DNA of 41,056 nt from assembly GCA_937915745.1 (NCBI GenBank), contig CALGGJ010000098.1, positions 1 through 41,056 on the forward strand, in the 5' to 3' direction. Positions 9,901-16,204 of this stretch are shown piece by piece. The DNA is from an uncultured Prevotellaceae bacterium. Its GTDB lineage: Bacteria; Bacteroidota; Bacteroidia; Bacteroidales; Bacteroidaceae. How positions within the stretch are numbered: position 1 is the first letter of the stretch; every line of letters starts with the position of its first letter. Under the pieces are notes generated by a model, which saw only the letters and a list, made by a program, of their open reading frames with translations, was not told the DNA's origin and made no database searches. The position numbers were made by a program, and so were the translations under genes.

Positions 9901-10465
9901 GGTATTCCCAAATATCGCCTATCTCATCACGAAGGACACTGGCTGTATCGCCTATCGCACCATGAAGGACATCGGCTGTACTGTCAAGCTGAGTAATTGT
10001 AGCATAACTTGCAAGTGCATTCCAGATGTCTGTGATTGCAGCATTAATCAACACATCAGCAGCCTCCAAGTCAGCAACGTGAGCCTGCAAAGTATCGATG
10101 TCGATTTGGATAGCATCAACTGTACGCTGCAGGGCATTGACCGTTGCAGAATCTGCCTTGCCGTTGATTGCAGCCCAAAGTCGGGCATCTTCATACACGA
10201 AACGTGCATAGCGGTCTTCCAGCGAGTCGCGGGTTTCTTCGCACTTAAGGCTGCAGTTGTACTGCACAAATGCAAGCGAATCGGCAGTTGCACGAAGCCT
10301 ACTGTAATTGCTCTTGATTGCTTCCCAAATGGAAATGTGCTCCGCATCGATTGCCGTAGCAGCATTGTTTTTGTAGTCCTCATCATAATCCTTACATGAT
10401 GTGAGGACATTCGTACCAACCAGCACCGTGGCAAATACGAATACCAAAGTTAAAAGTTTTTTCAT
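6947..10465 (-). CDS. Very large coiled-coil lipoprotein
   Basis: An 1172-residue predicted lipoprotein. The signal peptide ends in the lipobox VLTSC with Cys24 as lipidation site; the acidic KDYDEDYK after the cysteine resembles surface-export signals of Bacteroidota lipoproteins (inference). Residues about 30-550 are largely heptad-rich coiled coil, with the aligned repeat VYTKDEVDSLLTPITTALDN / VYTKGEVDALLTPITT and short DAKNAEQ repeats. YTKxEVD motifs are known from phage tail fibres and other trimeric fibres. The C-terminal 600 residues are beta-rich and unassigned. One further helical hairpin near residue 1000 (DELWGEVGNQLDNVNDMLVQ) is present. No enzyme motif is seen. A fibrous or spacer role in the envelope, possibly with the OmpA-family product encoded next to it, is the most economical guess. 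Confidence 0.85.
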   Translation of the reverse strand: MKKLLTLVFVFATVLVGTNVLTSCKDYDEDYKNNAATAIDAEHISIWEAIKSNYSRLRATADSLAFVQYNCSLKCEETRDSLEDRYARFVYEDARLWAAINGKADSATVNALQRTVDAIQIDIDTLQAHVADLEAADVLINAAITDIWNALASYATITQLDSTADVLHGAIGDTASVLRDEIGDIWEYLNNLPQGGIDQSALDTAIQNTLNTFNITNTTITNLGNALGQLQDALDDVYTKDEVDSLLTPITTALDNVYTKGEVDALLTPITTDITRIDNEVSNVKETADDALRLAQKDSTWIAELQKVVAAGDSALNARVDSLAEVVANLNIPTIPEIPDPYDDTQVIINKDSIYINAQAIEKLRDDLDKYITKNDARVDSLAQVTDNLADLIEQAEQNRKDADELLQKQINALVLALADQKAKNAEQDAKNAEQDADILNLQTLLNTSIAELEQAYKEADEKLAQDIKDLEERVKANEENIEKLDEKIEQYKEELEGRIDKVDEALKQLITGIIPQAVVNPVYGTFSAPVGVSSKVLIAFYGQTSQPVVFPTNATANYVKNSQTFTEGDWNMIKDAIKDGGRFVKSGNSTLISDEEDNAGTLYLTVNPGEVDFSNQQLALVNSKDEESKITLSPLQKENDYLISFGYTRAAGDNGFYSAKAHLDEADIAAVKVNIDKELKSSFKELISKRTMSKVGELALNLYDQFNGILPAQAVKAEWTIQNSKGEDIKRSFRSEYGLAATAIQPLSYAFLEDRDVQTIPGYERAVSLLNRAANEVKDAIDITIGGNLVTDIQNLNIKKIELEELSEDLKAKFVFHMDTTVVISGLQYHLQLNEPVQIKFTQNATVDLSGVQAEVEVPTMVVNAETDGSLSSAIIVPIVDKDGEVVKVKDVYGNETKLTATIQPEQVNLNITTTASTPVTQATAVIANGTTVIATVPVDQTVYVDIDKLIELDDYSFKFYKTVDMTEAIDELWGEVGNQLDNVNDMLVQLEAIVDDVNDLLDEQDGFFAKIDVKVDNAKTRIQGYIDRINNRLCSVINTANQRIQPVLLLTADNTGTKRISLAKGQPTVLRDATVNLIPTSLTAEIVTPAFKKYIAVVDVIKGKASAQGGDADCKDVLEKFNKQENINEVIPGSTHAVSATFEKGYVYVVAYAALDYQGKISMHKYYVRY
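9651..9770 (-). repeat. 60-bp in-frame tandem duplication within the lipoprotein gene (YTK repeats)
   Basis: Copies 9651-9710 and 9711-9770 match at about 54 of 60 positions. The length is a multiple of three, so it adds 20 residues carrying VYTKxEVDxLLTPITT. This is a recent unit duplication of a fibre repeat. Confidence 0.85.
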
Positions 10466-10570
10466 TTAGTGATAATTTAAAAGTTTATATTTTGTTTAAT
10501 TACATTTTACGTTCGCTGTCTGCAAGCTACGACCGGCATGTATCGGCTCACATTACACGCTTTCGAAGTG

Positions 10571-10604
10571 CAAAGATAAGTATTTTTTTCCGTACGCGCG
10601 CAAA
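10571..10604 (-). promoter_or_regulatory. Promoter for the large lipoprotein gene
   Basis: On the minus strand TATCTTTG (10578-10571) matches TAnnTTTG. A TTTG at 10604-10601 lies 22 nt upstream, slightly long for a -33 box. It implies a leader of about 100 nt, AT-rich and free of Shine-Dalgarno sequence. Confidence 0.55.
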
Positions 10605-10749
10605 CATTCCTTAAAAAAAAATAAATATTTTTATGTTTTCTTCTAAAAAACGTCATTTTTCCCCTTTTTGCTTGCATTCACATGCTACGCATGGGACACG
10701 GCCGGTCCGACAGAGACAACCGCCGGGCACCACACCACGTCGTTCATGA

Positions 10750-10832
10750 CTGCGCACTCGCAGCCTTGAGAGTGCGCACTCGCAGCCTTGAGAGTGCGCA
10801 GTCGCGGCATCGAGAGTGCGCAGTCGCAGCCG
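10750..10832. repeat. Intergenic 22-bp tandem array 1 (about 3.8 copies)
   Basis: Units start at 10750, 10772, 10794 and 10816 (last one partial). Units 1-2 are nearly identical; units 3-4 carry the core GTGCGCAGTCGC. The second unit junction holds the perfect 12-bp palindrome GAGTGCGCACTC. A period of 22 is not a multiple of three, so the array is not coding. It lies between the divergent lipoprotein and yicC genes, about 160 nt before yicC. The remainder of the 527-nt gap 10466-10992 holds the two promoters and nothing else recognisable. Confidence 0.9.
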
Positions 10833-10953
10833 GCCGTGTTCCAACCGCAGCCGATAGCACCGGTACGGGCCGTTTCGGACACCTGCCACGTAATTTGACG
10901 GCAGCATCCGATATTTTTCGCACCAAGACATCTTGCAACTCGCATTTTTTTTG

Positions 10954-10961
10954 TATATTTG
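10954..10961 (+). promoter_or_regulatory. -7 promoter box for yicC-gmk-nadD
   Basis: TATATTTG matches TAnnTTTG and ends 31 nt before the yicC ATG. CTTG at 10932-10935 lies 18 nt upstream as a possible -33 element. Confidence 0.65.
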
Positions 10962-10992
10962 CAAACCAAACAAGCGTAAGACCCAATTCATC

Positions 10993-11883
10993 ATGATACA
11001 ATCAATGACAGGATACGGCAAAGGTATAGCCGAATACAACGGCAAGAAGATACATGCCGAGATAAAATCGCTCAACTCCAAATCGCTCGACCTATCTACA
11101 CGCATCGCCCCTATCTATCGCGAAAAGGAAATCGACATACGCAACCTCATCGCCTCAAAACTGGAACGCGGGAAGGTGGACTTCACCCTGTGGGTGGAGA
11201 AAGACGACACACAAAACGCCACACCCATCAACATGGGGCTCGTGGCTCAATACTATGCACAGATACGCACGCTGAGCAGCGAGCTCAACCTCGACATGTC
11301 GGGACCGCAGCCGGCCAACGACTGGATGAATGTGTTGCTGAAAATGCCCGACGTAATGAGCCGCACCGAAGTGGAGGAACTGAGCAGCGAGGAATGGGAC
11401 ATAGCCCTCTCGGCCACCACCGAAGCCATCGGCCACCTCGTCGATTTCCGCATACAGGAAGGCAAGGCGCTGGAAGCAAAGTTTGAAGAGAAAATAAGCA
11501 ACATCACAGCGCTCATGCAGAGTATCGAACCCTATGAGAAGGAACGAGTGGAACGCATACGCCAACGCATCATAACAGGATTAAGTGCCATTCCAGAAGT
11601 GGACTACGACAAAAACCGGCTAGAACAAGAGATGATTTATTATATCGAGAAACTCGACATATCCGAAGAAAAACAACGACTCGCCAACCACCTGAAATAC
11701 TTCATCGACACCATGCACGGCGGCCACGGACAAGGCAAGAAACTGGGATTCATAGCCCAGGAGATGGGTCGCGAAATCAACACCACCGGCAGCAAATCCA
11801 ACCAGGCCGAGATGCAAAACATTGTGGTGAAAATGAAAGACGAGCTGGAACAGATAAAAGAACAGGTACTGAACGTGCTATGA
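10993..11883 (+). CDS. yicC: YicC family protein (putative endoribonuclease)
   Basis: A 296-residue cytosolic protein; E. coli YicC is reported to be an endoribonuclease. The start at 10993 gives the family N-terminus MIQSMTGYGKG; a longer frame from 10933 runs through the promoter box and is rejected. Further landmarks are EIKSLNSKSLDL, LERGKVDFTL and the C-terminal DUF1732 region with GQGKKLGFIAQEMGREINT, TGSKSN and a closing KMKDELEQIKEQVLNV. Length and order match full-length YicC. It is the first gene of a + strand cluster with gmk (30 nt later) and nadD, an arrangement common in Bacteroidota. The RNase role is taken from the family, not seen here. Confidence 0.93.
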   Translation: MIQSMTGYGKGIAEYNGKKIHAEIKSLNSKSLDLSTRIAPIYREKEIDIRNLIASKLERGKVDFTLWVEKDDTQNATPINMGLVAQYYAQIRTLSSELNLDMSGPQPANDWMNVLLKMPDVMSRTEVEELSSEEWDIALSATTEAIGHLVDFRIQEGKALEAKFEEKISNITALMQSIEPYEKERVERIRQRIITGLSAIPEVDYDKNRLEQEMIYYIEKLDISEEKQRLANHLKYFIDTMHGGHGQGKKLGFIAQEMGREINTTGSKSNQAEMQNIVVKMKDELEQIKEQVLNVL

Positions 11884-11913
11884 GAGCCTTCCATCTTACA
11901 AAACAGAAGCAAT

Positions 11914-12537
11914 ATGAGCAACAATAATACCCATTCAGCAACTACCGCGGACCTCCCATCCTCAGGAGGCGTAAGGGGCAGGCTCCTGATTTTTGCCGCC
12001 CCGTCGGGTGCCGGCAAATCGACACTGGTGCAATATGTGATGTCGCACGGCCTCAACACACATTTCTCAATATCAACCACCACCCGCGCACCACGCGGCA
12101 CCGAGCAGCATGGCAAAGAATACTACTTCGTGACGACAGACCAATTCAACGAACACATACGCCGTGGCGACTTCGTGGAATACGAAGAGGTATATACCGG
12201 ACGCATGTATGGCACCCTGAGGAGCGAAGTTGAAAGCCGCCTCGACGCAGGTCAGAACGTAGTGTTCGACGTCGATGTGAACGGCGGGATGAACATCAAG
12301 CGCCTATACGGCGACCAGGCACTCAGCATATTCATCATGCCGCCAAGCATCGACGAACTGCGCCGGCGCCTCATCGGCCGTGCCACCGATGCACCCGAAG
12401 TAATCGACCAGCGCATCGAACGCGCCGAATACGAGATAAGCCAGGCCGACAGATTCGACCGTATCGTGGTGAACGACGGCCTCGAACAGGCCAAGCAGGA
12501 AATACTCAAAATCGTCACCGACTTCTTATGCGCATAG
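11914..12537 (+). CDS. gmk: Guanylate kinase
   Basis: Phosphorylates GMP to GDP using ATP, in cytosolic purine nucleotide supply. The 207 residues begin with about 20 poorly conserved residues, so the start could lie slightly downstream; the ATG at 11914 is the first in frame. The P-loop FAAPSGAGKST lies at about residues 27-37. The GMP-binding region is STTTRAPRGTEQHGKEYYF and later GDFVEYEEVYTGRMYGT. FDVDVNGGMNIKR corresponds to the usual D-V-Q-G motif with Asn for Gln. The arginine-rich lid is RRRLIGRATD. The gene ends inside nadD (10-nt overlap, 12528-12537), which suggests translational coupling. Confidence 0.97.
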   Translation: MSNNNTHSATTADLPSSGGVRGRLLIFAAPSGAGKSTLVQYVMSHGLNTHFSISTTTRAPRGTEQHGKEYYFVTTDQFNEHIRRGDFVEYEEVYTGRMYGTLRSEVESRLDAGQNVVFDVDVNGGMNIKRLYGDQALSIFIMPPSIDELRRRLIGRATDAPEVIDQRIERAEYEISQADRFDRIVVNDGLEQAKQEILKIVTDFLCA

Positions 12538-13118
12538 GTGTTTACGGCGGTACATTCAACCCTATACACATAGGCCACACATCGCTGGCACAGTCGCTCG
12601 TCGAACAACACATGGTCGATGAAGTGTGGCTCATGGTATCGCCGCAAAACCCCATGAAACAACCAACGGCCGACGACTATCAGCACCGCCTCAACATGGC
12701 ACGCATAGCCACACGGGGCATGGCACACATCAGAGTGAGCGACTTCGAGCGCAGTCTCCCACTACCGTCATACACCATCACCACACTCAACAGCCTGAGC
12801 CACGAATATCCACAACACCAATTCACGCTCATCATCGGAGCCGACAACTGGCAACGGTTCGGCCACTGGTATCAAGCCGACGAAATACTACGCCGATACT
12901 CCGTCATCATCTACAGACGGCCGCTATTCGACATCGACCCACACACACTGCCGCCAAACGTCAGCATAGCCGACACACCGCTGTATGACGTAAGCAGCAC
13001 CGAAATACGCAACCGCCAGAAACTGAAAATGACAAGTCCCGACGTACTCAAGTACATCAGGACCCATCATCTGTATTTCTGTCACACTATTTCAGCGGAT
13101 TCCAACCCTGAGCCTTGA
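12528..13118 (+). CDS. nadD: Nicotinate-nucleotide adenylyltransferase
   Basis: Joins nicotinate mononucleotide and ATP to give deamido-NAD in NAD synthesis. The 196 residues open directly with the nucleotidyltransferase motif VYGGTFNPIHIGH (HxGH type). They continue with WLMVSPQNPMK, IIGADNWQRFGHW and the C-terminal SSTEIRNR motif. The length is normal for the family. It starts 10 nt inside gmk. Its last 32 nt overlap the end of thiL on the other strand, so no room exists for a terminator between the two operons. Confidence 0.97.
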   Translation: MRIGVYGGTFNPIHIGHTSLAQSLVEQHMVDEVWLMVSPQNPMKQPTADDYQHRLNMARIATRGMAHIRVSDFERSLPLPSYTITTLNSLSHEYPQHQFTLIIGADNWQRFGHWYQADEILRRYSVIIYRRPLFDIDPHTLPPNVSIADTPLYDVSSTEIRNRQKLKMTSPDVLKYIRTHHLYFCHTISADSNPEP

Positions 13119-14136
13119 GGTCGAACTGCGACCCGTCGCGCGTGACAAGCACCCTGCCATCCTCGGGCTTGGTAACATAACCTATCATCCTCACGTCTTC
13201 AACCTGCGCAATCCTATCCTTGTCAGCAAGTGGAATCGCAAACAGCAACTCATAATCCTCACCACCGTTGAGGGCGCAAGTGATTACATTCATATTAAAC
13301 TCTTCGGCCTGCGAAGCCGTCTCGTAGTCGAGTGGTATATGCTCCTCGTAAATGCGGCATCCGCAATGGCTCTGTTCGCATATATGCATCAGTTCGCTCG
13401 ACAGGCCGTCGCTGATGTCCATCATGGCCGTAGGCTGTATGCCCAATTCGCGCAGACGCATGACGACATCACGTCGTGCCTCGGGCTTCAACTGGCGTTC
13501 CAGCAGATATTCCTTGCCTGCAAAGTCGGGTTGAGCGGCTTCGAGCGTCTCCTGCCCCTTATGTTCCTGCAACTGACGGTAATATACATCCTTTTCGCGT
13601 TCGAGCAACTGCAGGCCCATGTATGCGGCACCGAGGTTTCCGCTCACACACAGTATGTCGGTCGGCCGTGCGCCATTGCGGTAAACGGCCCTGCCACGCT
13701 CCACCTCTCCGATGCAGGTGATGCTGACGGTCAGTCCGGTCATCGAGCTCGACGTATCTCCACCGACTATATCGACACCATACTTGTCGCAAGCCAGCCG
13801 CAGACCATCGTAGAACTCGTCCATGTCTTCGACCGAGAAACGCTGACTCAATCCGAGGCTGACCGTAATCTGACGGGGCATCCCACCCATGGCATACACA
13901 TCGCTGAAGTTCACGATGGCCGACTTGTATCCAAGATGTTTCAGCGGCACGTAGGTAAGGTCGAAGTGTACGCCTTCGAGCAGGAGGTCGGTGGTAACCA
14001 GTGTATCCTTATCCTCGGCAAAGTGCAGCACAGCACAATCGTCGCTAACCCCCTTCACCGTCGAGTCGTTCTTCAGCTCGACGGTCTGAGTCAGATGGCG
14101 AATAAGGCCGAATTCGCCCAATTCCTCTATCTTCAT
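13087..14136 (-). CDS. thiL: Thiamine-monophosphate kinase
   Basis: Phosphorylates thiamine monophosphate to the cofactor thiamine diphosphate with ATP. At 349 residues it is normal length for the PurM-like superfamily. Metal and nucleotide motifs in order: TTDLLLEGVHFDL, VGGDTSSSMTGL, MMDISDGLSSEL and the late GGEDYELLF. It is the last gene of the minus cluster sppA-lpxK-PNP-thiL, 6 nt after the phosphorylase stop, so co-translation is likely. No other thiamine gene and no TPP riboswitch is visible nearby. The 3' end overlaps nadD by 32 nt, tail to tail. Confidence 0.97.
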   Translation of the reverse strand: MKIEELGEFGLIRHLTQTVELKNDSTVKGVSDDCAVLHFAEDKDTLVTTDLLLEGVHFDLTYVPLKHLGYKSAIVNFSDVYAMGGMPRQITVSLGLSQRFSVEDMDEFYDGLRLACDKYGVDIVGGDTSSSMTGLTVSITCIGEVERGRAVYRNGARPTDILCVSGNLGAAYMGLQLLEREKDVYYRQLQEHKGQETLEAAQPDFAGKEYLLERQLKPEARRDVVMRLRELGIQPTAMMDISDGLSSELMHICEQSHCGCRIYEEHIPLDYETASQAEEFNMNVITCALNGGEDYELLFAIPLADKDRIAQVEDVRMIGYVTKPEDGRVLVTRDGSQFDLKAQGWNPLK

Positions 14137-14142
14137 ATCGGT

Positions 14143-14952
14143 TCAGACCTTCTTTATCAGTTCCTTCATCAGTGCAGTCATGCGTGGCTGGGCTGCATTG
14201 GCGGCCTCCTGCACCTCCTCATGACTCACTTTCGCTGCGTCGGCAAAGCCTCCGAGGTCGGTAATCACCGATATGCCAAACACGCGTATGCCGCAGTGCA
14301 CGGCTACAATCACCTCCGGCACGGTTGACATGCCTACTGCATCGGCACCCATCGTGCGGAACATACGGTATTCGGCCGGGGTTTCGAATGTAGGCCCCGA
14401 CGTGCCGAGATAGACACCCTTGAACATCTTGATGCCGAGACGCTGTGCCGCATCCTCAACAATGCTGATGAACTCGTGGTCGTATGCCTGGTGCATACTC
14501 GGGAAGCGTGGCCCTGTAGGGAAGTTCTTTCCTCTGAGTGGATTTTCCGGAAACAGGTTGATATGGTCGGTAAGTACCATGAGGTCGCCCACATGAAAAT
14601 CCGGATTCATTCCACCGGCAGCATTGCTGACAAACAGGTTTTTGATGCCAAGCTCGTACATCACGCGTACAGGGAAAGTCACTTCCTTCATGGAATAGCC
14701 CTCGTAGTAGTGGAACCGGCCTTCCATTGCCATTATCTCCTTGCCACCGAGCCGTCCGAAGAGCAGTTTTCCGCTATGCCCCTCGACGGTTGATACCGGC
14801 ATGTTCGGTATCTCGCTGTATGGTATTTCGCTCTCGATGTCGATTTCGTCAACCAGACGTCCGAGCCCCGAACCCAGGATTATAGCGGTTTCAGGCTTGC
14901 CCGTCATCCGCTGTTTGAGAAATTGTGCGGTTTCTTGAATTTGTTCGTACAT
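14143..14952 (-). CDS. Purine nucleoside phosphorylase (PNP-I, trimeric type)
   Basis: Splits purine nucleosides with phosphate into base and ribose-1-phosphate for salvage. The start at 14952 (MYEQIQETAQFL, 269 residues) is preferred; the longer frame from 15000 adds a tail without family resemblance. Motifs: ILGSGLGRL phosphate loop, VEGHSGKLLFG, GRFHYYEGY, FVSNAAGGMN, GTSGPTFETPAEYRM and GMSTVPEVIVA. The base-contact region reads VITDLGGFAD, where many family members have TNxAAG, so base preference may differ. The first 62 nt overlap the end of lpxK, and thiL follows after 6 nt. Confidence 0.95.
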   Translation of the reverse strand: MYEQIQETAQFLKQRMTGKPETAIILGSGLGRLVDEIDIESEIPYSEIPNMPVSTVEGHSGKLLFGRLGGKEIMAMEGRFHYYEGYSMKEVTFPVRVMYELGIKNLFVSNAAGGMNPDFHVGDLMVLTDHINLFPENPLRGKNFPTGPRFPSMHQAYDHEFISIVEDAAQRLGIKMFKGVYLGTSGPTFETPAEYRMFRTMGADAVGMSTVPEVIVAVHCGIRVFGISVITDLGGFADAAKVSHEEVQEAANAAQPRMTALMKELIKKV

Positions 14953-15976
14953 AATCGAGTATTTGTTGGTTAAACTTGTCTTTTTCGTTGTGCACCACAT
15001 CCACTGCTATTGGCAGGGCAAAGATGGCGGTGTCGGGTATGGTGCCGTCAGGACGGAGTCGTGTCATATCCTTCTCGGTAGTGACCACGATGCGTGGTTT
15101 GTCGGTGTCCAGTGCCTGGTATTCGCGCTGTATCGTGATGTAGTCGTCACGTGTAAATGTGTGATGGTCGGCATACCTTATGACACTGAATCGTGTGTAT
15201 CGGCTCAGTTCCTGCTCCATCGGTTTGGGATTTGCTATCCCCGTCACGAGCAACACATTGTAGTTGTGGAGGTCGGCCAGCGATATCTCATTGTATCGAT
15301 TATAGAGGTCTCCGTAACTGTATCGAGTGAAATATATGTCCTGATTGCTCTGAATGTCGAGAGTATCGTAGTATCGGTATGCCTCGAAATCGTTGATGTC
15401 TTGGTCGAGTTTTGTCACGACCACTATGTCCGCACGTCGTCCCCCCCTGGGGTTTTCCCTGAGCCGGCCTGCCGGCAACAGGTAGTCGTGCGTGTATAAC
15501 CGTCCTGAGTCGGTGAGCAGGATGTTGAGTCCTGCGGTCACGCGTCGGTGCTGGAATGCATCGTCGAGCAATATCACATCAATGCCACCGGTCTCGCTGC
15601 CTGTGACGAGACGTTGTATTCCATGTCGCCGGTCTTCATCTACAGCCACCACAAGGCCGGGAAACTTGAGTGCGAGTTGCAGAGGCTCGTCGCCTATGTC
15701 GGCTGCCGTGGAGTCGGCTGTGGCCAGTACGAAGCCTTTTGTCTTGCGTTTATAGCCCTTGCTCAGCACTGCCACCCTGTACCCTTCTGCCTGGAGCAGT
15801 CGCACCAGGTATTCGGTGTGAGGAGTCTTGCCTGTACCTCCCACCGTGAGGTTTCCGATGCAGATGACGGGCAGGTCGTATGCTTCGGATGCCAGGATGC
15901 CGTGATCGTACATCATGTTACGTATTGATGTGACGGCATCGTAGGCAATGGCGAATGGCAGCAGCAGGTAGTTCAT
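14891..15976 (-). CDS. lpxK: Tetraacyldisaccharide 4'-kinase
   Basis: Adds the 4'-phosphate to the lipid A disaccharide precursor at the inner membrane. The 361 residues include the Walker A loop CIGNLTVGGTGKTPH at about residues 40-54, SKGYKRKTKGF, GDEPLQLA, VDEDRRHGI and the signature LLDDAFQHRR. PAGRLRENPRGGRRAD then matches the family. The N-terminal hydrophobic stretch MNYLLLPFAIAYDAV is the expected membrane association. The 3' end overlaps the phosphorylase gene by 62 nt. The region immediately upstream of the ATG is a 22-bp tandem array instead of an ordinary leader, which may affect expression from sppA into lpxK. Confidence 0.96.
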   Translation of the reverse strand: MNYLLLPFAIAYDAVTSIRNMMYDHGILASEAYDLPVICIGNLTVGGTGKTPHTEYLVRLLQAEGYRVAVLSKGYKRKTKGFVLATADSTAADIGDEPLQLALKFPGLVVAVDEDRRHGIQRLVTGSETGGIDVILLDDAFQHRRVTAGLNILLTDSGRLYTHDYLLPAGRLRENPRGGRRADIVVVTKLDQDINDFEAYRYYDTLDIQSNQDIYFTRYSYGDLYNRYNEISLADLHNYNVLLVTGIANPKPMEQELSRYTRFSVIRYADHHTFTRDDYITIQREYQALDTDKPRIVVTTEKDMTRLRPDGTIPDTAIFALPIAVDVVHNEKDKFNQQILDYVRTNSRNRTISQTADDGQA

Positions 15977-15986
15977 ACTTTGGTTT

Positions 15987-16201
15987 GAGGGCTTGACTCC
16001 GTGGAATGAAGGGCTTGACTCCGTGGAGTGGAGGGCTTAACTCCGTGGAGTGAAGGGCTTAACTCCGTGGAGTGAAGGGCTTAACTCCGTGGAGTGAAGG
16101 GCTTGACTCCGTGGAGTGAAGGACTTGACTCCGTGGAGTGGAGGGCTTGACTCCGTGGAATGAAGGGCTTAACTTCGTGGAATGAAGGGCTTGACTCCGT
16201 G
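15987..16201. repeat. Intergenic 22-bp tandem array 3 (9 full units plus a partial tenth)
   Basis: Units start at 15987 and every 22 nt to 16185. Each contains GGGCTTGACTCCGTGG or a one- to two-base variant, and an ACTCC-GT-GGAGT dyad. Variation is limited to a few positions (G/A at the first base, TTGA/TTAA, AGTG/AATG, one GGAC, one TTCG). The array fills the gap between sppA (stop 16205) and lpxK (start 15976), both on minus, so it would be transcribed as a repetitive hairpin-prone linker. Confidence 0.95.
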
Positions 16202-16204
16202 TGA

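Noticed and set aside
13000..14200. TPP riboswitch associated with thiL
   Set aside because: thiL is internal to a cluster with a 6-nt gap before it, and no THI-box-like sequence was seen upstream of the cluster.
13339..14328. 329-codon open frame on plus, opposite thiL and PNP
   Set aside because: It is antisense to two well-supported enzymes, has no recognisable motif, and long antisense frames are common in this GC range.
15987..16201. Possible CRISPR array
   Set aside because: Units are directly head-to-tail with no unique spacers, and no cas genes are present. The same holds for the arrays at 10750 and 19326.
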